Source of the DNA: Sphingobium amiense
GTDB taxonomy: Bacteria; Pseudomonadota; Alphaproteobacteria; Sphingomonadales; Sphingomonadaceae
Length of the DNA stretch: 64,000 bases
NCBI RefSeq assembly: GCF_003967075.1
Contig: NZ_AP018664.1
Span: 62,001 to 126,000 of the forward strand
Reading direction: 5' to 3'
Both the position numbers and the translations under genes were made by a program. The first letter of the stretch is position 1, and each line of letters starts with the position of its first letter. The notes below the pieces were generated by a model, which made no database searches, was not told the DNA's origin, and was given only the letters and a program-made list of their open reading frames with translations. Below are positions 17,294 to 26,797 of this stretch, in pieces.

Positions 17294-18601
17294 CTATTGC
17301 GTAACCTGCTGGTCGGGCAGCGCGTTCGTCGTCTTCGATCCCCAGAGCGCATAGAAGAGGACATAAAGTTCGCAGGCGGCGGTCAGCAGGAAGCTGGTCT
17401 GCAGGCCGTAGCTGTCCGCCAGCCAGCCCTGCACCACCACCAGCGCCCCGCCCGCGATGGCCATGATGAGCAGGCCCGATCCTTCCTCGGTCAGCGGACC
17501 CAGCCCCTTGATGCCCAGCGTGAAGATCGTCGGGAACATGATCGAGTGGAACAGGCCGACAAGGATCAGCGACCACATGGCGACAGGGCCGGTGGTGAAG
17601 ACCGTCACGAGCATGACCACGAACGCGCCGACCGAGAAGGCGGCGAGCACATGGCCGGCATCGAATTTCTGCATGATGGCGGAGCCGGCGAAGCGGCCGA
17701 CCATCATCCCGCCCCAGAGGAAGGTCAGATAATTGCCCGCCTGTTCATGGGTCAGATTGGCGATCTGCGGCTGGCTGACGAAGTTCACGAAGAGGTTGGC
17801 GACGCCGATCTCCGCGATCAGGTAGATGAAGATGGCGGGGATGCCGAAGACGAGGTTGCGGTGCGACCAGAGCGAATATTTCCGGCGCTCCTCCCGGTCG
17901 TGGCGCTGCGTCGCCGCGCCCATCGCGGGAAGGGGAAAGCGCGCGATGACGAAGGCCAGCACGACCAGCACGATCGCCACAAGAACATAGGGCAGGATGA
18001 CCGACTGCGCGTCGGCGAGCCGCTCCGCCTGCGTCAGCACGACATCGCCCTGCGCGGTGCCGCCTTTCGATCGCCCGAGGATCAGATAGGCGCCGAACAT
18101 GGGCGCGAGCATCGTGCCCGCCGAGTTCATCGCCTGCACCAGATTGAGGCGTGAGGAGGCTGTTTCCGGCCTGCCGACGACCGCGACATAGGGGTTGGCC
18201 GCGACCTGAAGCAGGGTGATGCCGCTGGCGATCACGAACAGCATGACAAGCGTCACGCCATAGGAAGGGATCGACGCCGCCAGCGTCATGCCGAGCGCGC
18301 CCGCCGCCATCACGAGCAGGCCGATCACCATCGACTTCTGGTAGCCGACCCGCTCGATCAGCTTGGCCGACGGGATGGAGGCGAAGAAATAGGCGATGAA
18401 CCAGACCGATTCGATCAGCGTCGTCTGGGTGTAGCTCAGCTCGAAGACGCTGCGCAGATGGGGCAGCAGCGTGTTGTTGATGACGGTGATGAAGCCCCAC
18501 ATGAAGAAGAGGCTGGCCAGCAGCGCGAGCGCCGGGCCGTAGCGCGTGCCGGGCGCATGGGGAGCGGTTGCGCCCGCGCCTGACGAAATCGGTCCTGCCA
18601 T
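17294..18601 (-). CDS. FucP-family sugar:H+ symporter (MFS)
   Basis: A 435-aa major facilitator with about 12 membrane segments. FFMWGFITVINNTLLPHL in the first helix and QVAANPYVAVVGRPETASSRLNL-type sequence (helix 4-5) are typical of the L-fucose/glucose/galactose permease (FucP, HexP) family. In this locus it would import arabinose or a related sugar into the cytoplasm; specificity is inferred from neighbours only. Start at 18,601. Divergent from the aldose epimerase and ended by a clear terminator. Confidence 0.88.
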   Translation of the reverse strand: MAGPISSGAGATAPHAPGTRYGPALALLASLFFMWGFITVINNTLLPHLRSVFELSYTQTTLIESVWFIAYFFASIPSAKLIERVGYQKSMVIGLLVMAAGALGMTLAASIPSYGVTLVMLFVIASGITLLQVAANPYVAVVGRPETASSRLNLVQAMNSAGTMLAPMFGAYLILGRSKGGTAQGDVVLTQAERLADAQSVILPYVLVAIVLVVLAFVIARFPLPAMGAATQRHDREERRKYSLWSHRNLVFGIPAIFIYLIAEIGVANLFVNFVSQPQIANLTHEQAGNYLTFLWGGMMVGRFAGSAIMQKFDAGHVLAAFSVGAFVVMLVTVFTTGPVAMWSLILVGLFHSIMFPTIFTLGIKGLGPLTEEGSGLLIMAIAGGALVVVQGWLADSYGLQTSFLLTAACELYVLFYALWGSKTTNALPDQQVTQ

Positions 18602-18660
18602 CCCATCCTTCTCCCTCAAGCGCTGCTGCGCGACCCTGCGGTCGAGGCTTGCGTCCTGCC

Positions 18661-18674
18661 AATATGTCCGAGTA
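18661..18674 (+). promoter_or_regulatory. Candidate operator of the arabinose locus, copy 2
   Basis: AATATGTCCGAGTA, 13 of 14 bases identical to the minus-strand motif at 16,379-16,392. It sits between the start codons of the divergent permease (18,601) and epimerase (18,727), where one bound regulator could control both. Confidence 0.45.
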
Positions 18675-18726
18675 TATCCGGTCCAACCGCTCGTCAATGG
18701 GCGTCGATATTATCGGGAGGAACCGG

Positions 18727-19881
18727 GTGCCAAAGGTCGTCGATCAAAAAATGATGCTGTCGTGTGGGCTTGCGCTGGGTATCGCCATGGGGAGCGCGGG
18801 CGGCGCGCATGCCGCAGAGGCGAGCCGCGCGCCCGCCGGGACCGCGAACGGGGAGGCGGTCGAAACGATCACGCTGTCCAACGGGCAGGGCGTGTCGGCG
18901 AAGATCCTGACCTATGGCGCGACGCTCCAGTCGCTCTACGGGCCGGATCGCGAGGGCAACAAGGCCGACGTGCTGCTGGGCTATGACGACCTCAAGGGCT
19001 ATGTCGAGGTGCCCAATTATTTCGGCGTGACCGTGGGCCGCTATGCCAACCGGATCGCGGGCGGCAAATTCACGCTCGACGGCAAGGCCTATCAGTTGCC
19101 GCTCAACGACAAGGTCAATTCGCTGCATGGCGGGGGCAAGGGATTCGACAAGCAGGTGTTCAAGGTCGTGTCGATCAGGAGCGGCCCGAAGGCGAGCGTC
19201 GTTCTGGGATACAGCAGCCCCGATGGCGATGCAGGCTATCCCGGCAAGCTGGACGTGACCGTTATCTACACGCTCGACGAGGCGGGCAATCTCGGCATCG
19301 TCTTCGACGCGAAAACCGACAAGCCGACCATCGTCAACATGACGAACCACGCGATTTTCAATCTGTCGGGCGAAGGGTCGCCGGACGGCGCGCTGGGCCA
19401 TGTGCTGACGATTCCGGCCAAGGCCTATACGCCGGTCGACGCCAACCTCATCCCGACCGGCGAGCTGAAGCCGGTGGACGGCAGCGTGTTCGACTTCCGC
19501 GCCGGGCGGCGCGTGGCGGACGGCATTCGCGACGGGCGCGATCCGCAGATCGTGGCGGGCCATGGCTATGACCATAATTTCGCGCTCGACAAGGGGCTGA
19601 CCAGAGCGCCCGAGCTGGCGGCGCGGCTGGAAGATCCGGCGTCGGGCCGCGTGCTCGAAGTGCTGACGACCGAGCCGGGGGTGCAATTCTACACCGGCAA
19701 TTTCCTCGACGGCAGCTTTGTCGGCAAGAACGCCCATGTCTATCGCATGGGCGACGGCATCGCTCTGGAGCCGCAGAAATTCCCCGACGCGCCCAACAAG
19801 CCCGCCTTCGTTTCAGCGCGGGTCGATCCGGGCAAGCCCTATCATCACGAGATGGTCTACCGCCTTTCTGTCAGGCGCTGA
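18727..19881 (+). CDS. Exported aldose 1-epimerase (galactose mutarotase)
   Basis: A 384-aa GalM-family enzyme that interconverts alpha and beta anomers of free aldoses. YGATLQSL, VGRYANRIAGGKF, NSLHGGGKGFD and the catalytic MTNHAIFNLSG and PGVQFYTGNF blocks are all present. A GTG at 18,727 with GGGAGG at 6-nt spacing is the best start; it gives a signal peptide (MLSCGLALGIAMGSAGGAHAA), so the enzyme is probably periplasmic. Longer readings back to 18,568 lack a ribosome site. Part of the arabinose locus. Confidence 0.92.
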   Translation: MPKVVDQKMMLSCGLALGIAMGSAGGAHAAEASRAPAGTANGEAVETITLSNGQGVSAKILTYGATLQSLYGPDREGNKADVLLGYDDLKGYVEVPNYFGVTVGRYANRIAGGKFTLDGKAYQLPLNDKVNSLHGGGKGFDKQVFKVVSIRSGPKASVVLGYSSPDGDAGYPGKLDVTVIYTLDEAGNLGIVFDAKTDKPTIVNMTNHAIFNLSGEGSPDGALGHVLTIPAKAYTPVDANLIPTGELKPVDGSVFDFRAGRRVADGIRDGRDPQIVAGHGYDHNFALDKGLTRAPELAARLEDPASGRVLEVLTTEPGVQFYTGNFLDGSFVGKNAHVYRMGDGIALEPQKFPDAPNKPAFVSARVDPGKPYHHEMVYRLSVRR

Positions 19882-19974
19882 GGCCGCGCGAATGAGGCTT
19901 GCGCGGGGGAGCGCGACGATGTAGACGGCACTAGACAGCGTTGTCATAGCCTCCAAGAGTGGCGACGCTGCGAT

Positions 19975-20022
19975 CCCGGACAGCCCGATGGCGAACTGCA
20001 CGCGCCTGACGGGCTGTCCGGG
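19975..20022. repeat. 13-bp perfect inverted repeat
   Basis: CCCGGACAGCCCG (19,975-19,987) and CGGGCTGTCCGGG (20,010-20,022) with a 22-nt loop, immediately past the stop of the small membrane gene at 20,024. No T-run follows either arm, so a factor-independent terminator is doubtful. Confidence 0.55.
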
Positions 20023-20023
20023 G

Positions 20024-20290
20024 CTATCCCGCCCCGTGATCGGCCGAGCGCCAGCGCGGCGCGACCGCGACAGGCTTCCACAGATCCGGTCCCAGCAGCA
20101 GAAGCGCCACCCCCGCGCTGGCCGTGACGAAACAGAGCATCGCCAGCAGCGCCTGCGCCGGGGTCGTCGCCGCCGACCGCAGAACGGCTGCGTGAAGCCA
20201 GCGGCTTTCGGGCCGCAGCCCCGCCAGCAGGGCAAGGCCCGTCAGCCGCAGGGCCGCCTTCGCCGCAAAACCCGGTCGCCATTCCGCCAT
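20024..20290 (-). CDS. Small predicted membrane protein
   Basis: An 88-aa hypothetical protein with a basic N-terminus and two hydrophobic stretches, LTGLALLAGL (near 17-26) and PAQALLAMLCFVTASAGVALLLLG (about 44-67). It has no family I recognise. Start at 20,290. The codon use is like the neighbours, but support is limited to open length and composition. Convergent with the epimerase and divergent from kup. Confidence 0.5.
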   Translation of the reverse strand: MAEWRPGFAAKAALRLTGLALLAGLRPESRWLHAAVLRSAATTPAQALLAMLCFVTASAGVALLLLGPDLWKPVAVAPRWRSADHGAG

Positions 20291-20374
20291 GATGCGCGCC
20301 TTTCCACGTCAGGAAACCGCGCTTCATCTAGTCCGTCCCGCCATAGCAATGCGAGAGCGGGAACCGGCCGCGTC

Positions 20375-20431
20375 CATAGTATTTGCATAGGAAATCGCGC
20401 TCTTCCGCCGGAATCCTATGCAAATACTATG
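20375..20431. repeat. 18-bp perfect inverted repeat upstream of kup
   Basis: CATAGTATTTGCATAGGA (20,375-20,392) and its exact reverse complement TCCTATGCAAATACTATG (20,414-20,431), separated by 21 nt. The A/T-rich arms stand out from the GC-rich surroundings and lie 75-130 bp before the kup start. It could be an operator pair or an RNA hairpin in the leader. Confidence 0.7.
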
Positions 20432-20506
20432 CAGATGCCCTATTCTCCCTATGGCAAATCAACCCCGTCCCGTGGCATCGGGCGCGGCTGAGGGTCGGCT
20501 GGGGTC

Positions 20507-22414
20507 ATGGTGTTGATGGAACAGACGGGGGAAGACGGGGCGCATCCCCATAGCGGGCCAAGGCAGGGCACGGGCGCTCTGGCGCTGGGCGCGCTGGGCG
20601 TGGTGTTCGGCGACATCGGCACGTCGCCCCTCTATGCGCTCAAGGAAAGTTTCGTCGGGCATCATCCGCTGACGGTCGATCCGCTGCATATCTTTGGCGT
20701 GCTGTCGCTCATCTTCTGGACGATGACGCTGATCGTGACGGTCAAATATGTGTTCATCGTCATGCGTGCGGACAATCATGGCGAAGGGGGCAGCATGGCG
20801 CTGCTGGCGCTGGTGCGGCGGACGCTGGGCGAATCGCGCTGGACGCCGCTGGTCGCGACGCTGGGCGTGTTGGCGACCGCGCTCTTTTACGGCGATGCGA
20901 TCATCACACCGGCGATTTCGGTGCTGTCAGCGGTCGAGGGGCTGACCGTGGTGGAAGCGGGGATGACGCCGCTGGTGCTTCCCATCGCCATCGTCATCCT
21001 CGTCGCGCTGTTCCTGATCCAGCGGCACGGCACCGCGCGGGTGGGGGCGATGTTCGGGCCGGTGATGGTCGTCTATTTCCTTGTGCTCGCGGCGCTGGGC
21101 ATCCTCAACATCCTGCGCCATCCCGACATCGTCGCCATCGTCAACCCGGTCTGGGCCGTCCGCTTCTTCGCGCTCGACCCGAAACTCGCCTTTCTGGCGC
21201 TGGGATCGGTGGTGCTGGCGGTGACGGGGGCCGAAGCGCTCTATGCCGACATGGGGCATTTCGGGCGGAAGGCGATCAGCATCGCCTGGCTCTATGCCGC
21301 GCTCCCATGCCTGCTGCTCAACTATCTGGGGCAGGGCGCGCTGATGCTCGACCGGCCGGAAGCGGCGCAGAACCCCTTTTTCCTGATGGCGCCGGAGTGG
21401 GCGCGGCTGCCGCTGGTCATCCTTGCGACGCTGGCCACCATCATCGCCAGTCAGGCGGTGATTTCAGGCGCTTTCTCGGTCACGCAGCAGGCCGTGCAAC
21501 TGGGCTTCCTGCCGCGTCTGCGCATCCAGCATACCAGCGCGGCGGCAGCGGGGCAGATCTATGTGCCGCTCGTCAATTTCGCGCTGCTCGGCTTTGTCAT
21601 CCTGCTGGTGCTGGGCTTTGGCAATTCGACCGATCTGGCTGCCGCCTATGGCATCGCGGTGACGGGGACCATGTTCATTACCGCCTGTATGCTGGGCATC
21701 CTGACCTACAAGGTCTGGAAATGGCCGCCCGCCGTGGCGGGGGGCGTGACGGCGCTGTTCCTGATCGTCGATGGCGCCTATTTCGCGTCCAACGCCACCA
21801 AGATACCCGATGGCGGCTGGTTCCCGCTGCTGGTCGCGGCCATCGCCTTCGTCGGCCTCACCACCTGGGCGACCGGGCGGCGGATCATGCGCGAGCGGCT
21901 GCGCGACGGGGCGATGGAACTGGACCTGTTCATCCGGTCCACCATGAACAGCCTGAAGCGGGTGCCGGGCACGGCGATCTTCCTGTCGTCCACCACCGAA
22001 GGCGTGCCGCCCGCAATGCTGCACAATGTGAAGCACAACCGCATCCTGCACGAACGCAACATCATCCTGACGGTGAAAACCTATGGCGTGCCGCACCTTC
22101 ACGCCACGCAGCGGTCGCGGGTCGAGGACCATGGCGCGGGCTTCTACCGCGTGATCCTGAGCCACGGATTCATGGAAGAGGTGGACATTCCCGCCGCGCT
22201 CAAGGGCGTGCATGACTGCTGCGGGCCGATCACGATCAAGGACAGCAGCTATTTCCTGAGCCGTCAGACCCTGGTGCCGTCGGCGCGGCCGGGTATGGCG
22301 ATCTGGCGGGAAAAGCTGTTCGCGTGGATGGTGCGCAATGCGGAAAGCCCGATGGATTTCTTCAAGCTGCCGGTGAACCGGGTGGTCGAGCTGGGATCGC
22401 AACTGGAGATCTGA
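20507..22414 (+). CDS. kup: Low-affinity potassium transporter Kup
   Basis: A 635-aa KUP/HAK/KT potassium uptake protein of the inner membrane with about 12 helices and a C-terminal cytoplasmic domain. LGVVFGDIGTSPLYALKE near residue 30 is the family signature; ADNHGEGGSMALLALV and GDAIITPAISVLSAVEG follow. Start at 20,507, with another ATG three codons in. A long inverted repeat lies upstream. It ends 3 bp before the stop of the convergent 50-aa gene. Confidence 0.95.
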   Translation: MVLMEQTGEDGAHPHSGPRQGTGALALGALGVVFGDIGTSPLYALKESFVGHHPLTVDPLHIFGVLSLIFWTMTLIVTVKYVFIVMRADNHGEGGSMALLALVRRTLGESRWTPLVATLGVLATALFYGDAIITPAISVLSAVEGLTVVEAGMTPLVLPIAIVILVALFLIQRHGTARVGAMFGPVMVVYFLVLAALGILNILRHPDIVAIVNPVWAVRFFALDPKLAFLALGSVVLAVTGAEALYADMGHFGRKAISIAWLYAALPCLLLNYLGQGALMLDRPEAAQNPFFLMAPEWARLPLVILATLATIIASQAVISGAFSVTQQAVQLGFLPRLRIQHTSAAAAGQIYVPLVNFALLGFVILLVLGFGNSTDLAAAYGIAVTGTMFITACMLGILTYKVWKWPPAVAGGVTALFLIVDGAYFASNATKIPDGGWFPLLVAAIAFVGLTTWATGRRIMRERLRDGAMELDLFIRSTMNSLKRVPGTAIFLSSTTEGVPPAMLHNVKHNRILHERNIILTVKTYGVPHLHATQRSRVEDHGAGFYRVILSHGFMEEVDIPAALKGVHDCCGPITIKDSSYFLSRQTLVPSARPGMAIWREKLFAWMVRNAESPMDFFKLPVNRVVELGSQLEI

Positions 22415-22417
22415 ACC

Positions 22418-22570
22418 CTATTTGCGCCGCCAGCGGCGGAACAGCGTTAGCCCGGCAAAGCCGCCGCCCAGCAGCGCCGCGATGCCCGCGCCCGCCGACG
22501 CCAGCGCCCATGCGCCAGCCGCGAGCAGGCCCGTCAGGAAATCGACGATGATGAGCGTCAGGTGGATCAT
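22418..22570 (-). CDS. Small membrane protein (50 aa)
   Basis: ATG at 22,570 to TAG at 22,418. MIHLTLIIVDFLTGLLAAGA then a Gly/Ala-rich second hydrophobic segment and a basic tail LFRRWRRK. It has two possible membrane helices. It lies 20 bp downstream of the XpaC-like gene in the same direction, so it could be the last gene of that operon. No strong ribosome site is visible. Function unknown. Confidence 0.5.
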   Translation of the reverse strand: MIHLTLIIVDFLTGLLAAGAWALASAGAGIAALLGGGFAGLTLFRRWRRK

Positions 22571-22590
22571 GAAGGGAGGAAGCGCAGGGC

Positions 22591-23301
22591 TTATTGCCCC
22601 AGTTCCTTCGCCTCCTGATATTTGAGTTCGAGAAAGCGGTTCTGCACCGCCAGCTTGTCCAGATCGCCGCTCGCCAGCGTCTCGCTCATCCGCGCGATTT
22701 CGGCGTCGATGACGGACAGCCCCTCGACCAGTTGCTTTTCGGGGACGCGCCCGTTGCGCTCCTCGCGGCGGAGCGGTTCGGGGATCGACTGGTAGCCCGT
22801 CACCAGTTCGGGCAGATGGTCGGCGAGCAGCCTGCGGATTTCCTGCGCGGCGGGATCGCCTTCGCCGACGCGCTCAAGCTGGGGGGCGAGCGTTTCGAGG
22901 CGGACGCCGATGCTGTCGACCAGAGTGACGGCGGGGGCGGGGAGCGCCTTGCGCTGGTTTTCCAGCCAGATTTCGGTCTTGAGGGGGAGCGCGGCGAGGT
23001 CTGTCTGCGCCAGCGCTTCGGCAGGCACGCGGCTTTCCGTGGGAATGAGGGCGATCAGGACAAGCGCGGCGATGATGACGCCCAGCGCGATCATGACGCC
23101 GGTGACGCCCAGCGGCATGATGAAACCTGCGGCGGCGCTGGCAAGGAGGATCGCGAGCACCGCCCAGAAAGCAAATTTGAGCTTGCGGATGAGGCCCGCG
23201 TTACGGCGCTGGCGCGCGCGCGTGGAGAGGCTGCGGCCGCGGTCGCTGTGGCGGCGCAGGACCGCTTCGGCATCGGCGAGGACGCGGTCGGAGCGGCTCA
23301 C
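22591..23301 (-). CDS. XpaC-like membrane protein paired with TelA
   Basis: A 236-aa protein: a basic N-terminal 40 residues, two adjacent membrane segments (about 44-65 and 68-86), and a helical cytoplasmic part ending LDKLAVQNRFLELKYQEAKELGQ. In Bacillus, xpaC precedes a telA homologue; the same pairing here (4-bp gap) is the main ground for the XpaC-like call. Its role is unknown, and such pairs are linked with toxic-anion or envelope stress. Confidence 0.6.
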   Translation of the reverse strand: MSRSDRVLADAEAVLRRHSDRGRSLSTRARQRRNAGLIRKLKFAFWAVLAILLASAAAGFIMPLGVTGVMIALGVIIAALVLIALIPTESRVPAEALAQTDLAALPLKTEIWLENQRKALPAPAVTLVDSIGVRLETLAPQLERVGEGDPAAQEIRRLLADHLPELVTGYQSIPEPLRREERNGRVPEKQLVEGLSVIDAEIARMSETLASGDLDKLAVQNRFLELKYQEAKELGQ

Positions 23302-23305
23302 GCGC

Positions 23306-24517
23306 TCACCCCTCGATGGCGCTGAGCAGCGGGTTTTCGACGCGGGCTTCCTGCGCGGCCTGCGCCTGGCCTTCGGCGCGGGCGATATAGCCCTTCGACT
23401 TTTCGACCTCGTTCGACAGCGTGTTGACCGTGGTCTTCATGCTTTCGAGCGCCTTGAGCTTGAACGTGTCGATATTGTCCATCGTGTCGTAGATGTTCTG
23501 GAAGGCGCGCTGGAGCGTTTCGACGGGGATGGTGCTGGACGCGGCCTGCTCGTGGATCTGCGCGGTCTGGCTTTTCAGCAGCTCGCCGGTCCGGTCGATC
23601 ATGTTCGCGGTCGTCGTGTTGAGCGCGGTGATCTGTTCGAGCACCAGCTTCTGCCCGACCAGCGCCTGCGCGACCGTCACCGCCGTGCGCAGTGCCGCGA
23701 CGGTCGTCGTCCCGGCGCGGTCCACGCCCTTCACCAGTTCAATATTGTTCTTCTTGACGAGATCGAGCGCGAGATAGCCCTGCACCGTCACCGCCATCTG
23801 CGTCAGCAAGTCCTGCGTGCGCTGGCGGATATAGAAGAGCGCGGTTTCACGGATCGCCTTGGCCTTGGCCGGATCGGTCGAATCCAGTTCCAGCGCCTTG
23901 GCCTCCAGCCGGGCGTCCATCGTTTTGCTGATGTGGATCATCTGTTCGAGGCGACCCATCGTCTGCCACATATTCTGCCGCTCCACGTCGATGGCGGCGT
24001 TGTCCTTGATGAGCGTGTCCTTGCCGCTGGCGAGGCTGCCGAGGATCGAGTTGATGTGCCCCTGCGCGCTTTTATAGCCGTCGAAATAATCGCGCATCCG
24101 GTTGCCGAAAGGGATGATGCCGAACAGCTTCCTGGGCGCGAGCAGGTTGCCGCGCCTGCCGGGGTCGAGATCCTCCACCGTGCGGCGCAGTTCGGCGAGG
24201 TCGGCGCCGACCTTGCTGTCGCTGTCCATCGCGCGGACCGGGCGGTCGAGGAAGCGGTTGCTGTGCCCTGCGGCCTCCGCGATTTCCTTGCGGCCCATAT
24301 TGGTGAGCTGGTCGACGCGCTTGCCGAATTCGGGCGAGTTGGCGTCCTGCGCGACGAGATCCTCGACGAAGGCGTCGACCTTCTCATCGAGCTTGCTGCG
24401 CGTGCCTTCCTCGATGGGAACGAGGCCCGCCGCCTTTTCCGGCGCGACCGCAGGCACAGGATCGGGCGGCGTCAGGTTCAGCGTGTCAGCGGTGGCGGTC
24501 GGCGCGGTCGAAGCCAT
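23306..24517 (-). CDS. Toxic anion resistance protein, TelA family
   Basis: A 403-aa, largely helical TelA/KlaA-type protein. Characteristic blocks are IPFGNRMRDYFDGYKSAQGHINSIL, FYIRQRTQDLLTQMAVTVQGYLALDLVKKNNIELVKGV-type sequence (residues about 225-262) and LVLEQITALNTTTANMI. Family members are associated with tellurite resistance, though their mechanism is not settled. First gene of a probable three-gene unit with the XpaC-like protein and a 50-aa membrane protein. Confidence 0.9.
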   Translation of the reverse strand: MASTAPTATADTLNLTPPDPVPAVAPEKAAGLVPIEEGTRSKLDEKVDAFVEDLVAQDANSPEFGKRVDQLTNMGRKEIAEAAGHSNRFLDRPVRAMDSDSKVGADLAELRRTVEDLDPGRRGNLLAPRKLFGIIPFGNRMRDYFDGYKSAQGHINSILGSLASGKDTLIKDNAAIDVERQNMWQTMGRLEQMIHISKTMDARLEAKALELDSTDPAKAKAIRETALFYIRQRTQDLLTQMAVTVQGYLALDLVKKNNIELVKGVDRAGTTTVAALRTAVTVAQALVGQKLVLEQITALNTTTANMIDRTGELLKSQTAQIHEQAASSTIPVETLQRAFQNIYDTMDNIDTFKLKALESMKTTVNTLSNEVEKSKGYIARAEGQAQAAQEARVENPLLSAIEG

Positions 24518-24673
24518 ATCATCTCCCAGATGGCCGTGGCGGCATCGACTGTCATATGTGCATAAAACAGTCGCGCCGCAAGTCTGTGCAAAGGGTTATA
24601 ACTAGCCCGGCCCCGCCATTGCAATCGCTCCGGCTGCGGTTAGCATGGGGGCGGACAGGGGAGAGGAGCGGCG

Positions 24674-24994
24674 ATGCAGAAAGCGGCGGAGGATGCGATG
24701 GTCGCGGCGGTGGCGGCCGATCCGCGCTATATCGCGCTGGTGGCGCGGCGGGCGCGGCTGGGATGGATGCTGTCCGCCGTCATCTTCTTCGCGTTCGTGG
24801 CCTATCTGCTGCTGATCGCATTTGACAGGGCGCTGCTGGGCGCGCCCATCGGCGATGGTGTGACATCGGTGGGCATCCCCGTGGGCCTCGGTCTCATCCT
24901 GCTCGCGATCGTGCTGACCGGCGTCTATGTCGCCCACGCCAACCGCCATCATGATGCGCAGATGGCCGCGATCCTGAAGGACCATGGCGCATGA
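24674..24994 (+). CDS. DUF485 membrane protein (ActP partner)
   Basis: A 106-aa protein with two membrane segments ([20 protein letters not shown] and [21 protein letters not shown]) and the N-terminal motif [16 protein letters not shown] of DUF485 (YjcH family). These small proteins accompany solute:sodium symporters. It overlaps the actP start by 4 bp (ATGA), so the two are co-translated. GGAGAGGAGCG precedes the ATG. Confidence 0.92.
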   Translation: MQKAAEDAMVAAVAADPRYIALVARRARLGWMLSAVIFFAFVAYLLLIAFDRALLGAPIGDGVTSVGIPVGLGLILLAIVLTGVYVAHANRHHDAQMAAILKDHGA

Positions 24995-26682
24995 GGGCAG
25001 TGCTGGCGCTGCTGGCGCTGATCCCCGCTCCCGCCTTCGCCGCTGCGCTGGAGGGCGAGGCGCAGCGGCAGCCGGTCAACTGGGTGGCGATAGGCATGTT
25101 CGTCGCCTTCGTCGGCCTGACGCTGTGGATCACCAAGGCGGCGGCGGCGCGCACCCGCACCGCGTCGGATTTCTACACGGCGGGCGGGGGGATCAGCGGC
25201 TTCCAGAACGGCCTCGCCATGGCGGGGGACTATATGTCCGCCGCTTCCTTCCTCGGCATATCGGCGCAGATATTCAATGACGGTTATGACGGCCTCATCT
25301 ACTCGACCGGCTTCCTCGTCGGCTGGCCGATCCTGCTGTTCCTGATGGCGGAGCGGCTGCGCAACCTCGGGCGCTTCACCTTCGCCGATGTCGCGTCCTA
25401 CCGCTTCGCGCAGCCGCCGGTGCGCAGCTTCGCGGCGGTGAGCACATTGCTGGTGGTGAGCTTCTACCTCGTCGCGCAGATGGTGGGGGCGGGGCAGCTC
25501 ATCAAATTGCTGTTCGGCCTGCCCTATGGCGCGGCGGTGGGGATCGTGGGCGGGCTGATGATGCTCTATGTCCTCTTCGGGGGCATGCGCGCAACGACAT
25601 GGGTTCAGATCATCAAGGCGGTGCTGCTGCTGGGCGGCGCGAGCTTCATGGCGCTGATGGTGATGGCGCAGAGCGGCTTTTCGCTGGAGGCGCTGTTCGC
25701 GCGCGCGGTGGAGGTCAAGACGCAGGCCGCGCTGGCGGGCGGCGCGGGCGCGGCGGAAGCGGCGGAGCGGGGCCGGTCGATCATGGCGCCGGGCAATTTC
25801 ATCAAAGACCCGGTATCCGCCATCTCTTTCGGGCTTGCGCTGATGCTGGGCACGGCGGGGCTGCCGCACATATTGATGCGCTTCTTCACGGTCCCGGACG
25901 CGAAGGAGGCGCGCAAGTCGGTGCTGTGGGCAACCGGGTGGATCGGCTATTTCTATATCCTGACCTTCATCATCGGCTTTGGCGCGATCGTGCTGGTGGG
26001 GACGCAGCCGGCATATCTGGACGGCCAAGGCGCGCTGCGCGGCGGCGGCAACATGGCGGCGATCCACCTGGCCCATGCCATCGGCGGCAATGCGTTCCTC
26101 GGCTTCATTTCAGCGGTGGCGTTCGCGACCATCCTGGCGGTGGTGGCGGGGCTGACGCTGTCGGCGGCGTCGGCGGTGAGCCACGATCTTTATGCGACGG
26201 TGCTGAAGCGCGGGGAGGCGGATTCCGCCGACGAGCTGCGCGTGTCGCGCATCACGACGCTGGCGCTGGGGGCGTTCGCGGTGCTGCTGGGGCTGCTGTT
26301 CGAAAAGCAGAATGTGGCTTTCATGGTCAGCCTCGCCTTCGCGCTGGCGGCGTCGGGCAATTTCCCGGTGCTGATCCTGTCGCTGCTGTGGAGCGGATGC
26401 ACGACGCGCGGGGCGGCGTGGGGCGGGACGATCGGGTTGCTGACCGCGTTCGTGCTGACGCTGCTGTCGCCCGCCGTGTGGACCGCAACCTTCGGCTTGG
26501 GGGAGGCGCCTTTCCCCTATAGTTCGGCGGCGATCTTTTCGGTTCCGGCGGGCTTTATCGCCATCTGGCTGATTTCTCTTGTCGACCGCAGCCCGCGCGC
26601 GGCGGTGGACCGGGCAGGCTATGCGGCGCAGCGGGTGCGGGCCGAAACGGGCATAGGGGCGTTTGCCGCGAGCGAGCACTGA
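24991..26682 (+). CDS. actP: Cation/acetate symporter
   Basis: A 563-aa sodium:solute symporter of the ActP group, importing acetate and short monocarboxylates. It has an N-terminal signal-like segment ([15 protein letters not shown]), about 13 helices, and the SSS signatures [20 protein letters not shown] and [13 protein letters not shown]. Its ATG overlaps the DUF485 stop. No acetyl-CoA synthetase lies nearby in the window. Confidence 0.92.
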   Translation: MRAVLALLALIPAPAFAAALEGEAQRQPVNWVAIGMFVAFVGLTLWITKAAAARTRTASDFYTAGGGISGFQNGLAMAGDYMSAASFLGISAQIFNDGYDGLIYSTGFLVGWPILLFLMAERLRNLGRFTFADVASYRFAQPPVRSFAAVSTLLVVSFYLVAQMVGAGQLIKLLFGLPYGAAVGIVGGLMMLYVLFGGMRATTWVQIIKAVLLLGGASFMALMVMAQSGFSLEALFARAVEVKTQAALAGGAGAAEAAERGRSIMAPGNFIKDPVSAISFGLALMLGTAGLPHILMRFFTVPDAKEARKSVLWATGWIGYFYILTFIIGFGAIVLVGTQPAYLDGQGALRGGGNMAAIHLAHAIGGNAFLGFISAVAFATILAVVAGLTLSAASAVSHDLYATVLKRGEADSADELRVSRITTLALGAFAVLLGLLFEKQNVAFMVSLAFALAASGNFPVLILSLLWSGCTTRGAAWGGTIGLLTAFVLTLLSPAVWTATFGLGEAPFPYSSAAIFSVPAGFIAIWLISLVDRSPRAAVDRAGYAAQRVRAETGIGAFAASEH

Positions 26683-26797
26683 CTCGCCGCCCTTGCCGCC
26701 CGCCCTTGCCGCATTGCGTCATTTCCTGTAGGGGCGCGCCCGATAGATCCGGGCAGGCGTCGTGCCGGCCGGGAAGCCCGTTCCACAAAGGCCGTTC

